In this document: one piece after another, positions 1 through 11,559 of the stretch
Position numbering within the stretch: the first letter of the stretch is position 1
Layout of the letters: every line of letters starts with the position of its first letter
Origin: Dermatemys mawii
Lineage: Eukaryota; Chordata; Testudines; Dermatemydidae
DNA length: 64,000 bases
NCBI GenBank assembly: GCA_007922305.1
Contig: ML677341.1
Location: 68,776,911 to 68,840,910 of the forward strand
Direction of reading: 5' to 3'
Notes under the pieces: model-generated
The model's database searches: none
Seen by the model: the letters and a program-made list of their open reading frames with translations, nothing else
Told to the model about the DNA's origin: nothing
Translations under genes and position numbers: made by a program

Positions 1-83
1 GCACATCAAAATACATAATAAATATCACATTTTATCTCTGAAGCAGATGACTTCTAAAAAATTGTAGACCAGTGTAATTGTTG
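1..83 (+). repeat. 3' tail of the unclassified transposon seen at 49.3-51.7 kb
   Basis: Positions about 4-79 match the reverse complement of about 49341-49415 with only three differences that I can count, so this is a second copy of the same repeat tail in the opposite orientation. The match stops near 80, after a shared ACCAGTGT. The rest of this copy would lie before the window. It contains an AATAAAT-type stretch but no reading frame. What is seen is the internal match; that it is the non-coding 3' end of the element is inferred from its position downstream of the ORF in the other copy. Confidence 0.8.
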
Positions 84-305
84 ATGACCTATATGGAATA
101 AGATAGGGGCCAGGTCACAAAACAGCCAACACAACTTGTACTATGTGGCAATCTCAAAAGCAAAGACAAAGACTGAATGAGCATGAACATTGAAATGCCC
201 AGCTCTAAAGCGGAGGGTATTTCAGTTTCCAGAACATCACTGAGGCTACTTCTCGGGGCAGTGAGGGAAAGCCTGTGCTAGCATTGACCATACTTTACTT
301 GGTGT

Positions 306-452
306 GTAGAATCATAGAATATCAGGGTTGTAAGAGACCTCAGGGGGTCATCTAGTCCAACCCCCTGCTCAAAGCAGGACCAGCACCAACTAAATCATAC
401 TAGCCAAGGCTTTGTCGAGCTGGGCCTTAAAAACCTGTAAGGATGGAGATTC
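306..452 (-). mobile_element. CR1 LINE, 3' terminal part
   Basis: Read on the minus strand this is the typical sauropsid CR1 3' end: the ATTCTATGATTCT-like terminus (here reduced to one unit, at about 308-318), preceded by the block that matches the common GGTTGGACTAGATGACC text. It stops abruptly after GGATGGAGATTCT, exactly where the CR1 segment at 1651 resumes, so the two are probably one insertion split in two. Non-coding and decayed. Confidence 0.85.
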
Positions 453-1650
453 TCCTGTTATGCTCTTACAAAGCACATGAGATCTTTTTATAGGGGAGAA
501 GGCAACATGCCACATGTATTGTGAATACAACATATGCTTTTTACCATATGCTTTTTAGTCACATACACACACCATGCACACAGTCCCGCCAATTGATGTT
601 TATAGTTACCAGGCCAGAGTCTGGATCAATTTAATGGACATCCAGATTGGTCGCATAGAGGAACCAGGCTCTGTCGGTCACAATCTGATGCTCCTGGAGT
701 TGTGGCAAAATGAACCCAAAGTTTCATGGCAAAGCACTATGTTTGATAGTCCTTTTTCTCTACTGAAGTCTATGGATTTTGCTGTGTCAGTTTATGACTG
801 ATTACTTCTTAATTTGTGTAATCTTTTGATGTTAACATTCCAAAACATCTCCCAGAGGGTCATCCTGTCCTGAGTTGATTTAATCAATTGTCTTTAAGGG
901 CACCAGCCTCCACCTCAGGGTCCTCACTCTGTCCTTCCTCAATCGTGGATGTGCATTGATCGTTTTCTAGCGTCGATAAGTCTCGTTAAGTTTCTTCACG
1001 CCTCCTCTTTTGACCATCTTATTTTAACAATGGCCTTCACACCTTATCTTTTCCTGCTGCATACACTCCTCATTCACACAAACAGTTTTTTTTCTGAGGA
1101 CCTTCAAAGGCATACAAGCAGCACTATTTTGTGTTGAGCAAGAAAGGCATTGTAAATTAAACTTCACTAAATCTTGTGGTCAAAACAGTTTGCATTGTGG
1201 CCCAGGCCTTCAACATTCCTTTAATCTAATTAACATAAACACAATACAAGATCCTGTCTCTTACTTAATAGACCTTCAAACAAAGAAATGCATATTTAAT
1301 TAGAAGGCCTAATTTGTAATATATATAGGAAACCATAGTAAAACAGAGGGTGACCATAATCAGCCATATTGATTGTTCTGTTCTGACCCTGCCTTAACAT
1401 CAGTACAGACACTGGCAGATGTGTTTCTACCACAATCTTACTCACCAGTTTCTGACCCAGATCCCTAAATGGTCCCCTCAAGGACTGAGCTCACAACAGT
1501 GGGTTTAGCAGGCCAATGTGCAAGCCACTGAGCTATCCCTCCTACCCAAAAGAGTAGCTGGCAGGATGATCAAATCATATATTTATACATCTAACACATA
1601 CTACATTATTATAATCATCAAACATTATAACCTCTAGTACAAATATAAAA
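453..1650. other. Unclassified insertion inside a CR1, containing a SINE
   Basis: This stretch separates two CR1 pieces that would be adjacent in an intact element, so it looks like an insertion of about 1.2 kb. It holds the tRNA-derived SINE (about 1430-1547) and otherwise no open frame longer than about 75 codons that resembles a known protein. I see no clear terminal repeats. An LTR or other retroelement remnant is possible, but nothing in the sequence proves it. Confidence 0.5.
1430..1547 (-). mobile_element. tRNA-derived SINE, turtle Cry / tortoise Pol III type
   Basis: On the minus strand the head reads as a tRNA-like Pol III promoter. An A-box-like TAGCTCAGTGG lies at 1525-1535 in a GGATAGCTCAGTGG context, and a B-box-like GTTGTGAGCTCAGTCC at 1482-1497. 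Between them is the GGCCTGCTAAACCC text common to turtle SINEs. It is followed by TTGAGGGGACCATTTAGGGA, also typical of this family. The 3' body is divergent and its end is uncertain. It is not a tRNA gene: the second half of a cloverleaf is missing. This family is the best evidence that the genome is a cryptodiran turtle. Confidence 0.75.
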
Positions 1651-2150
1651 TCCTACTCCTACACCACCGTCTCCCTAGGTAACCCTTCCAGTGCTTCACC
1701 ACCCTCTGAGTGAAATAGTGTGTCTGAATATCCAACCTAGCCTTCCTCCACTGCAACTTAAGACCATTGCTTCTTGTTGTGTCATCTGCCATCGCTGAGA
1801 ACAGCCGAGCTCCATCCTCTTTGGAACCTCCCTTCATGTAACTGGAGGCTGCTATCAAATACCCCCTCACTCTTCTCTTCTGCAAACTAAATAAGCAGTG
1901 TTCCCTCAGCCTCTCCTCATAAGTCATGTGACCCAGCCCCCTAATCATTTTTGTTGCCCTCTGCTGGACTCTCTCCAATTTGTCCACATCCCTTCTGTAG
2001 TGGGGGCCCAAAACTAGACACAATACTCCAGGTGTGGCCTCACCAATGCCAAGTAGAGGGGAATAATCACTTCCCTCGATCTGCAGCAATGCTTGTACTA
2101 ATACAGCCCAATAGGCCATTGGCCTTCATGGTAACAAAGGTACACACAAG
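1651..2150 (-). pseudogene. CR1 LINE ORF2 C-terminal end
   Basis: A minus-strand frame at 1634-2119 reads through the CR1 reverse-transcriptase tail: a LERVQQRATKMIRGL block near residue 47, a YEERLREHCLFSLQKRRVRG block near residue 67, and a final KHWKGYLGRRW before the stop. This is the well-known end of CR1 ORF2, running on to the 3' UTR. No catalytic domain remains because the element is 5'-truncated. It continues, after the 1.2-kb insertion, into the terminal CR1 piece at 306-452. Confidence 0.88.
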
Positions 2151-3004
2151 GGTTATAGGCAACACCAGGGTACAAGCATAGATGGAGGACTTCAGTCCCC
2201 AAGGTTTTAAATGAAGTGAGCGTCTTTCTTTCATAAGCACTACAGTCAGCAAAAAATCTTGAAAAGGAAAAATACAAGGAAGTGATGCTATCTTATATAT
2301 TCCATTGCAGAATAAAGTTTTTAGGCATTTTGTGAAATTGCTCTATGTTACATTACACACAGAAAATTACATTCAAAGACCATTATTAAGGTTGCAAAGT
2401 CAAGCACTCAGAAGTTAGGAAACGCCAGAATTCAGGCTGCCTGTGCAACATCAGTGCTGCCCCCTTGTGCACATGCATTATGATATAGTATTTAATTTAT
2501 GATTACACACTACTTTTTCCACAGGATGAACCAAGGTTGTATAGCAAAGGAGTCTGTTGTCTGTAGGATCGCTATCCCATTTGTTGAAGAAGTTGGAAGG
2601 TGTGTAGCAAATGAGGCAGTGGTTAGCAAGAAGAGAGAGAATAGTCTCATTGTTAAGGCAGTTGAATGCACTTCTAGAGAACTGGATTCTAACAATAACA
2701 CTGCCATTAAGTTCCTGTGTTAGTTACACCAGAGTTTTCACAGCTGATCACTTGTATGTTCCTTGTTTTATGGGTGTCTGACCTGATACACTGCGGTATG
2801 ATTTGCAGAAGTGCTGAGCACTCTCAGCTGAAGTCAATGGGCACTGTGCTCTCTGGGTTGATTCAGTGATTGTAACAAGCCCTCAACATTTCTCCTGGAC
2901 TTTTTTAGTTACCACATTGAACCACATGCATTCAACATCCTGTGTCTCTGAAGTACTAATAACTTTAAAAAAAGTAATGGTGTCTTTAATGTAGCATGCC
3001 ACCC
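2151..3004. other. No recognised gene
   Basis: AT-rich DNA without a recognisable repeat or credible coding frame. A possible CTCF-like word lies on the minus strand near 2454-2471 (core AAGGGGGCAG, about 12 of 14 consensus positions); this is weak. Confidence 0.5.
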
Positions 3005-3300
3005 CTCACCTGGTTTACCCACTCCATCCCTCTTATCTTAGTCAGAACCAATGATTGTAACTTTCCAATCATGCAGATCATGCCACCAGGTTTTAGTAAT
3101 GCCAATTAAATCAAATTCCCTCTCACCAAGGAGAATCTCTAATTCCTTTTGCTTATTACCCAGACTCCTAGCATTGGTGTATAAAAAATGCCATTTCTTT
3201 TCTTCACCTTCTTTGCCACCTCTGTTCAATATATTCACAACACCTTGACTTAGAACTGCATTTGCTCCTTTAATCCCCTCCCTTTGCATTGTTAGTTTAA
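3005..3300 (-). pseudogene. CR1 LINE ORF2 endonuclease fragment
   Basis: The minus-strand frame at 3038-3289 contains FLYTNARSLGNKQKELE followed by FDLIGITKTWWHD. This matches the N-terminal apurinic-endonuclease (EEP) domain of CR1: the N of TNARSL, and the usual T-E-T-W in which E has become K (TKTWW). The fragment covers only the first quarter of the domain. Loss of the catalytic glutamate and truncation make it inactive. It may be part of the same ancient CR1 as the pieces at 0.3-2.1 kb or an independent copy. Confidence 0.8.
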
Positions 3301-4167
3301 TGGCCTCCTGTTGGCTCCACTAGTTTCCAACCCATAACATTAGCCCTCCTATAGATGAGATTCAGAGATCCTATTGAGACAGCCTCTCACTCACTGAAAT
3401 GTGTCACTGCAGCCTTGAAGCTATAGTAGTGATTATGGTGCAACTCCTCTCCACTTCCTGGCTTGTGATAGAGGAACTTGTAGCAAGGAGGCATAGCTGC
3501 CCTCAGAGTGCTGACTGACCCACTCATCTCAATGGGTGTTCTCATCTCCCCTCTCTCAAAGCCTAGCCCAGCTCTTGTTGTGGATTTCAAGATAATCCTT
3601 CATGTGGGTTTCAGAATGTTTTGATTATTAAAATCAGCTCCTAGGGGGAAGGACTCTGATGAACCTCTGAATGAAATGACCCCAATTTCCACCACTAACT
3701 TTATCCCGAACACTAATGTGGCATAGCAATATTATAGTGGAGGTTAGCACTATCATTTTCATTTTAACAGGGGTGAAAAACAGTTTATAGACATTCTATT
3801 TTTTGTGTTGGTGTCATTTTAAAATGTTTATTGTAGATTGTGCACTGCTTGATTTCTCCTTAACAATTTCGGGGGTGGGATATCATTTGAGGCTTCCTAT
3901 GACTTTTTTAAAGGGATGTGTGGTTAAAAAAATGTCTAGAGTCTGTTTCCTTTCAGACCACTTTTTCACAGAAAACTACAGCACTTTGAAGGATAAAACT
4001 CTTGGTTTGTGCAGATCAGATGAATTGTGTAGAGCATTTAAATTAGTTTTCAGTGTTTATTTTTCATGATAAACATAAGTTACTGTTTTGACTGACTATA
4101 GCATCCTAGTGCTGTATTAGGCAATGTTGACCTTACATCAATCCTTAGCATAAGACTCTCTTCTGTG
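3301..4167. other. No recognised gene
   Basis: No repeat family or coding potential recognised. AT-rich with short unrelated frames. Confidence 0.5.
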
Positions 4168-5130
4168 TGTAAAAAGAATGAGGAGTACTTGTGGCACCTT
4201 AAGACTAACAAATTTATTTGGGCATAAGCTTTCGTGGGCTTCCTCAGATGTATAGAGTCGAACATACAGTAGGAAGACAGAGTGAGAGAGAGAGAGAGAA
4301 CATGAAAAGATGGGGGTTGCCATACCAACTCTAAGAGGCTAATTAATTAAGGTGCACTATTGTCAGCAGGAGATAAAGAACTTTTTGTAGTGATAATTAG
4401 GATGGCCCATTTCAAACAGTTGACAAAAAGGTGTGAGTAACAGTAGTGAAAATTAACATGGGGAAATAGATTTCAGTTTGTGTAATGTCACAGCTACTCC
4501 CAGTCTTTATTCGAGCCTAATTTAATGGTATCCAGTTTGCAAATTAATTCCAGTTCTGCAGTTTCTCATTGGAGTCTGTTTTTCAAGTTTTTTTGTTGAA
4601 GAATTGCCACTTTTATGTTGGTTACTGAGTGACCAGAGAGGTTGAAGTGTTCTTCTGCTTTTTGAATGTTATGATTCCTGATGTCAGATTTGTGTCCATT
4701 TATTCTTTTGCATAGAGACTGTCCGGTTTGGCCAATGTACATGGCAAAGGGGCATTGCTGGCACATGATGGCATCTATCACATTGGTAGATGTGCAGGTG
4801 AATGAACCCCTGATGGTGTGACTGATGTGATTAGGTCCTATGATGGTGTCACTTGAATAGATATGTGGACAGAGTTGGCACCGGGCTTTGTTGTAAGGAT
4901 AGGTTCCTTGGATGGTGTTTTTGTTAAGTGCTGTGTGGTTGCTGGTGAGTATTTGCTTCAGGTTAGGGGGATGTCTATAAGCAAGAACAGGCCTGTCTCC
5001 CAAGACCTATGAGAGTGAGGGATCGTCTTTCAGGATAGGTTGTAAATCTCTGATGATACGCTGGAGAGGGTTTAGTTGGGGGCTGAAGGTGATGGCTAAT
5101 GGCGTTCTGTTACTTTCTGTGTGTTTCCTG
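4168..5130 (-). mobile_element. Penelope-like retroelement, 3' part
   Basis: Minus-strand element with a coding tail (GIY-YIG domain, about 4566-5110), then a 3' untranslated region of about 400 bases with a short GA repeat at about 4278-4301. It ends in a block with AAATAAATTTGTTAGTC and GGTGCCACAAGTACTCCTCA near 4173-4225, which is common in turtle genomes. The 5' side (reverse transcriptase) is missing. Penelope-like elements combine a reverse transcriptase with a GIY-YIG endonuclease, which fits. A degenerate hammerhead-like core lies near 4229-4250. Confidence 0.8.
4566..5110 (-). pseudogene. Penelope-like polyprotein C-terminus with GIY-YIG endonuclease
   Basis: A 145-codon minus-strand frame (4566-5003) has cysteines in CxxC pairs (C42/C45, C81/C84). 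These are followed by a GIY-YIG core: AMYIGQTGQ at residues 87-95, the conserved arginine at 100 (CKRI) and the HK at 104. The reading frame continues upstream past an in-frame TAG into the expected PILKDDPSLS segment, and downstream past another stop into ELELICKLDTI. So it is a nonsense-mutated relic. The family uses GIY-YIG to nick target DNA. The reverse transcriptase portion is absent. Confidence 0.85.
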
Positions 5131-5871
5131 ATGCTCATCAACCTTTTTGAGCATGGTGATGTCTATGAAAATTACAGTTTCTTGCTTTTATGTGATCAAG
5201 CTCAGTCCTGTTATTCAGGAAATGGGTGAAGAGAATGCAGCATGATTAGCATAATGCTGCTGTCTCTCATCTTCCTAGATATTAGACCTTGGTTTAAACT
5301 AAAGACCAGAATTAGACCTATGTAAGGGCAGATTATCCCAAATCTGCCTATTGCAGGGTTCCTACATCTTCCGAAGCATCTAGTCTGTGGCAAGATATCT
5401 TTGCTTGGAAGGATTAGATTTGTATGGGTAAATGTTGATTTCACCATATACACACAAACTGACAAAAACGTATTTCCATTTATAGTCATCAAAATCTACA
5501 GATAGGCAAAGTAAGAAAAAAAAATGCTCAAGAACTTAGAATTAGATTTAAGGATATTTACTTTGTACATTTTGACATGTGATGTTGACAGTTTGTGTTT
5601 TTTAAGAGTTATAAAATTTTAACTTCTTGCATCTCAACACCTACTGTCTCTAAATTTTTGATCCTCCCCATAACTTTGCACATCTGTAGAAATTTAAATT
5701 GAGAAAAAATAAACATCAATACTATCCATCAAACTTATTTAAAAAAGAATTCTGTCCAGCCTAATGATATTGGACTAAATAGACCTTGGATCTGTTCCAG
5801 TATGGCAATTCCTCTGTTCCTTTCATTTTACCTCTATTAATTTTCCCTGACACTACTTCTAATGAAAAATC
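5131..5871. other. No gene; short CR1-like 3' scrap on + strand near 5772-5822
   Basis: Mostly unannotated AT-rich DNA. At about 5772-5822 the plus strand reads TATTGGACTAAATAGACC and CCAGTATGGCAATTCCT, which resembles the end of a second CR1-type 3' UTR also seen at 25.3, 44.2 and 59.4 kb. Confidence 0.55.
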
Positions 5872-6083
5872 AGCAGGCTTATCTACACGAGGAAATTTAC
5901 TGGTGTAATTATGCCCCTTTACTTGTACAACTATAACTGCCCATGTGGACACTCTGATTCCAGAATAAGAGTGCCTTTTTCCAGCTTTTATCTTATACTG
6001 TTTCCATTGTGACATAAACCGAACTGGAAAAGGGCACTCTTATTCTGGCATAAGAGTATCTACACAGGGAGTTATACTCTCAA
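5872..6083. repeat. Palindromic MITE-like DNA element
   Basis: The centre is an imperfect inverted repeat: ATAAGAGTGCCTTTTTCCAG near 5965-5985 is answered by CTGGAAAAGGGCACTCTTAT near 6025-6045. The outer part carries the GGCTTATCTACACGAGG-like end seen in many turtle MITEs (compare GTCTACAC ends at 26848, 39532 and 54951). The right side seems truncated. Non-coding. Confidence 0.6.
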
Positions 6084-6215
6084 GAGACAAGAAGAAGGGA
6101 CATGGGTATCGTCACTCGTTTGGATCCCTATCTTCTTTTAGAAATTTAATATCAGTGGATCCAGCAGGGACTCTGCAATAAAGAATGCAGAATCTTCAAG
6201 ATTTCCCTGTGCAGA
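6082..6215 (+). repeat. Dispersed repeat, copy A (paralogue at 7632)
   Basis: This segment and 7632-7750 share TCAAGAGACAAG, GATGGGTA- or CATGGGTA-like text, TGGATCCAGCAGG and CAATAAAGAATG in the same order and orientation. The match is imperfect but too long to be chance. Family unknown; no coding frame is shared between the copies. Confidence 0.6.
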
Positions 6216-7631
6216 CAAGCCCTAAGTAAGCATGAAGATTTTAGATCCCTTAAAATCCTGAATATAAAGCAAGGTGCATACTTAGCCTTGAAAGTATGTG
6301 CTGAGTGTACCTTATATTTTGGGTTCACTAAGTGACAATAATGCTGATCTATAATAATGACACCATTGTTGGTTAAAAACATACTTTTTTCTGTAATATT
6401 GTCCTAGCATTCTGTAATTCATTTTAAGAGAAAAAATATGTCAGGTGAATTTGGATGTTTGGAAATTTCCACTTGAGCAACATCCTGCATAAAAGTCCTT
6501 CCAAAGCCCTTCATTATAACTGACTCTAAGTTATTTCCATAAAATGGTGACCCATTATGCCAATGACTGAAAAGCTCCTTTCTAATGCTGTCATTTATGT
6601 TCCAAACTATATGACAAAAGAGGAATCACATTGCAACATTTCTGAAATAGGAATATTCACAGGTGAAGTGTTGTAAGTTAGCATATTTAAGAGTGTACTT
6701 TATTCTGCATTTAGAGAAAACATATTTACATGAAAATTACTCTTGATTATTTGGTGATCATTAATTTAACATTCAGGATGGAAGATGTCACTGCTTCCTC
6801 CCATCCGAATGAAACAGCATCATCAGGCTCATGAAAAGATGTTCTAAGTAATTTTCAGAACCCCCTTATTTTCTGCTATATGTGCCTTGACAAGGTAAAC
6901 AATGGTGTTGTCATTATTTCACTTTAACACTAAAAATGACTTTTACCATAGCATCCAGTCCAGTATATGTAGCTATATCTGATACAGCCATGGGGGATGC
7001 TTCTGTTCAGTATTCTAAAGTAATGAAAAACTACTGAAAATATTTAAGGTTTGAAAATACATTGAGCCATATCGTCAGCTGCCCGCTAATCGAACTGTCA
7101 GTTTACCCCAGCTGAGGATCTGGTCCAGTGTCATCTTCGTTTTCCTAAACCAAATTTGCACTTAACAAATTTAAGATACTGTAAGCTAATTATCATAATT
7201 TTTCCCTAAAAGAAAATAAATTTTCTTACTTTCTTAAAAGTTGGAGTAAATTCTGTTCTACAGAAACTACCTTCCTCACTTTGTTGGTATAATTCATTTT
7301 TCATCTGCATCACATCTTAGAAAAATGAGCAGGCTTAAGTTCTGCCCTGCACATGAAGGCAAAATGTCTGTCAACCTCTCTCAGAGGCATTTGCTCAAGA
7401 GAAGTTCTATCAGAGACTTGGTCTATAAGAACTTCTTGGTCTCAAACTTAGTTGATACTGATAGACACCCTTAGGGTTTCTAGCACAGACTTGAAGCCAG
7501 GCCTTTCTTCAAAGTCCCATTCCTGGTGCAAATAAAATTATGTGGATTCTAGTTCTAATAAATCCTTGAGCCTGGAAAGTCTGAGAAATCAAGAGCCATT
7601 TCAAACATCACCAAAAATTTCTTCCTCAGTA
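6216..7631. other. No recognised gene
   Basis: Unique-looking AT-rich sequence without recognised repeats, terminal repeats or credible exons. Confidence 0.45.
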
Positions 7632-7750
7632 TCAAGAGACAAGGAGAAGAGAGATGGGTACTTTAACTCCCTTTCATTCCTCTCCTGTTCTAAGATATTT
7701 AGGGTTAATGGATCCAGCAGGACTCAACAATAAAGAATGTAATGGAATTT
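7632..7750 (+). repeat. Dispersed repeat, copy B (paralogue at 6082)
   Basis: Second copy of the repeat described at 6082-6215, about 1.5 kb away in direct orientation. It overlaps a 195-codon frame at 7654-8241 that I do not accept as a gene because it resembles no family and the sister copy does not keep the frame. Confidence 0.6.
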
Positions 7751-10559
7751 TCCAGCACCAAGATAGAGGTTCCTTCTCCCCCATACAAAAGGAGGACTCT
7801 CCCTTCCCAGTTCAAAGGGCTGGTCATCTTCCCTGTCAAGGCTGTCTTCTTTGGTCTGGCTATGATTCACTCTCACTCTCAGTTTCAAAGGTGATACAAA
7901 CAGAAGGCTCTATTAACATCCTCTCATACTTATTCCCTGTCTTTGTTTGGCCACACAGAAGGCCATCTCCAGTCATGTGGTTCCAAGGTTTCGCGAAGTT
8001 GGCCAATCTGCCATTCAGAATGGAGTCTGAGACTCATTCCAGAGACTTCAGTTCCACTCACCACACACTAAGCCTCCTATACCATATACTTTGGAACATC
8101 TTCTCCTTTGGGTTTTCAGGTCTCACGCTCCTGGCCTTCTGTACAGGATCCATTTGCTTCACCTTATCCTTATTATGGAAGCTATGCTCCATGGGCCATT
8201 TGGTCTTCCTGTGCACTTCAGTAATGGGGCCAACAACCTAGGGAGCTGGATGGAAGTGGAAATCATGTTTACAGCTCCTCCCATTGTCCTATAATGACAC
8301 CTGTAAAATAAGCATCCATTAATAGAATGGGCTTAGTTTACACTGACCCTGCAACATAGCTACAAAGATTCTAACTGAAATATACCTCTGTGATATTTAT
8401 TCTTTCTCCTAGAGTTGCTCTGCTGCCTTCATTCATGAAATTTTCTGAGGAACACAGAGTAGACTGCATGATAGAATTCTGTATTTTGAAAATAAGATAG
8501 TAAAACTCAAAAATGTGTGGCTTTTAAAACACAAGCAAAACCTTGAATAAAGATCTGTTTGTTCATCTGGCATTTCTACAACCCCTGTCATCTTGGTATC
8601 TAAATACTGAGTAAATGGGTAATTACAACTAGGGATGGATGGACAAGTGGGATTGAGTAAACTAGAACTGGCCTGACTCTTTACCAAAAAGTGAAACCAT
8701 TTCCCTACTAGACTGATACTTTGGTGGACACTGATTGTTTAATTTATATTTTACTTCATGAACAGGAAACTACTGAAGGGCCTGGATAAAACTATTCTCA
8801 CAGTATTTCTGACCTGAGCAGAATTGGGAATTAGTGAAAATCTTATAAAAAAATCTTATTCACATGAGATTCCTGGAGTGATTTCTCAGCAAAAAAGGTT
8901 CAGATAAGTTTGCATAATAAGTCTTAGACCTTCTGGCTGCTTATCCAAATCAACTTCCAAAGGTTTTTTGAGATTTTCCCATTATTATTATTTAAAAGTG
9001 ACATCATATAAAATGGACATACATATATCACAAACACCATTGCCAAAGTGAAAACTAATTGACGTGATTCTGGATAATCTGAGCACAATCAGCAACAGTC
9101 CTAGAGACTAAACATTGTGGGTTCCTCCAGATTAAGGATTACATACTTTTGTCGGGATAGCATGAGGAATCACCTTAGGGTTCTGCTTGTGTTGGACCAA
9201 TTCTTTGAACTAAAGAATTTTAGACTCTGAGACAAATTCCTTGCCCCACTGAAGTCAATGGCAAAGCTACTATTTGATTTCAGTGAACCCAGGGTTTCAG
9301 CCCAGGAATCTCTGTAGTCACCTTTCACACACTGCATATTTGCCCTCACTCTCGCAACCCAAAGCCATACTAAGAATCAGAATGCTGTGTTGACTGTGGC
9401 AAAATCAATGGTTTTCTATCTAAGATATTTCTCGAAGTAGCAAAAAATCCAATAAATCAACTTCCTGGAAGTCTTGTTTTTGATTTGCCTTTCAGTCAGT
9501 TAGTTTACAGAGCTAGGCTCTACAATGTCCTTTCACTAACTTTTAAATGGTGAAAGTTCTAAGAGCAGTAATATATATTGCAAAAATCTTCATTAAAACT
9601 CAGTTCAAGTCTCATCATAGTAAAAATAGGAGTTCCTCTTGTATTCTGCTATGATTTTCTGCATAAACTGGAGCATTGACTTAAGAGACCCAATCCTATT
9701 AGTATGCATTTCACCTGGATGCTCTTAATGTGCTGAATTAAAATGGATTGGTTCTCTGCTTGGGGATAGAAAGGGGCATGTCGTTCAGTGCATTTAAATT
9801 AGTCAGTTTTTCTGGACAGCTCCCATCATATTTGCATGGCAAAAGACTTTAGCAAGGTTCCATTCTAAAACTCCTCTTTGTTATTTCTAGGAAATATGAA
9901 TCTCTTATGAAATTTAGCTTCATTAATACCTGCTGAAATGTCTTTCCCCTCCATAATTTACCTCTTCCACATAAGAACTTCAGGAAGATCTAAACCATTT
10001 TCTTCTTTCATTAGATGTGCTAACTTTGCCTTCCAACTGCTGAAAACCCTCTGTAGCTTGTTGGTTTCCTTTCTGAGCACATATTTCCAAGACCTTCCCT
10101 CTTAGGTATAGAAGATACACCTGGGGGTTGTCTCCTAGGAGATTCAGAGAAAGTTTTAAGCAGTGGATAACACTTTAATCAATTTTATGCATTTTGCATA
10201 CAAATAAATCCATAGGTAAGGTCTGTGTGTTAACCAAGAAAAATGTTGAAATTGAAAGAAATAGCATCAAGAGTCTGCCAAAACATTTTCAGCTTATTAA
10301 AAATAAAGAGGTTATCAGCCAGTTCTCCATCATCTAGTAATGGGCATCTAATTTAATCAGAATTTTGACTGTACATTCAAACATTAGTGTCACCAACTGT
10401 GAAATACAGCACTGCATAATTGTTACATTTATGCTTAAAATACTTTACACAGCAGCAAGAACTTGCCACTAAGCTATATAGTGCAATTGATATGATAAAT
10501 GATTTTGCAAATGATAAAATCCACTGTACAGCTATCAACATAGGTATTTAAAATCTGTT
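7751..10559. other. No recognised gene
   Basis: No gene found. At 9245-9290 there is a CCACTGAAGTCAATGGCAAA-like block; the same motif recurs near 24160-24205, so it belongs to an old dispersed family. Otherwise nothing recognised. Confidence 0.45.
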
Positions 10560-11250
10560 GGTCGGGGATATTTTGCTTTCATCCTCATCTCCATTCTCTT
10601 TTTTCTTGCTAATTTTTTTAAGACACGGGAGAAACAAAACTCTCTTGGTCAAGGACAAGGCCCTATTGCTAGAAAACGTATTCAAAAGGCACACTGCTGT
10701 GAAACAAGTTGTTAAGCTATAATAAAGTTTTTTGTTAACATGTGGGTAATGATGGTGCCATTATGGCTTTCTTACTATTTTGCAATTCCGGCTTATTTAT
10801 AACAGTAAGATCATGGTATTTTGTTTGGAATTGCTTTATTTTTCCCTCTGCAAAGTTGGTTCCATATGCCAACTGCAGTTTAGAAGAAAAAACCTTTTCT
10901 GAGCCGTGCTTCCTAATCTTGTGCATCACATTAAGAAGGAAGAATTTTGTATCAAAAGGCCATGCTGCCATTATTTCTTCCTGATGACTTTCATTTAACA
11001 GCCATTAAAATGCAAATAGAACTATGATTTTTAGATCACAAAATTAACATTAACAGCTGAGTGATTGATTAAAGGTCATGACAACTGTATAATTTCTTAC
11101 ATAATTGTGTTCCGTTTTCTGCAGATTGTTTAGATTTCAGAATTATTTTTATCTGTTACTGAATACTGACAGGTGCAGTAATTGGTGGTGTTTCATTTTG
11201 TTAACATCTTTCTGTGTGCATTTCTCCCTTTTTTCTTCACTGGCATCAAA
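10560..11250. promoter_or_regulatory. Candidate conserved noncoding element
   Basis: Repeat-free AT-rich stretch of the texture typical of vertebrate developmental enhancers. It has a TTAAAATGCAAATAGAACTA block with an octamer ATGCAAAT (about 11008-11015), CAGCTG (about 11054), TGATTGATTAAAGG (about 11062-11075, PBX/HOX-like) and several TTAACA words. No coding frame stands out, and overlapping frames on both strands (10735-10984) resemble nothing. Conservation cannot be judged from one sequence, so this is inference from composition and motifs. Confidence 0.35.
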
Positions 11251-11559
11251 AGCAGGTACATAGGTGACATCCCTGCCACCTTACAGCTGGTTGACTTGCA
11301 GAATTGATCTGTGAGGAGTTCATTACTAACCCAGAGAAGACCAAAATGACATTTCATTTGTGGCTAACAAATTATCCCTTTGGAACTTCCCTGTAGGTAA
11401 CTACCCTGTAGAACAGCATAAAAATCACTAATAAACTTCCTAAGGAGCTGCTAGCCAACCTGCTCAGATCCTGTCTGAGCAAAACTATCTTAGATCCAGT
11501 TTCTTTAGTGGACTCAATAAACCTCAGGTCGAGTTGTACTATGATCGACTTTCATGTTA

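Noticed and set aside
1482..1547. tRNA gene
   Set aside because: Has A- and B-box-like text but no acceptor stem or complete cloverleaf, and continues into a SINE body.
7654..8241. 195-codon plus-strand frame
   Set aside because: Matches no family I know, overlaps another frame, and its first part is in a dispersed repeat whose other copy does not keep the frame.
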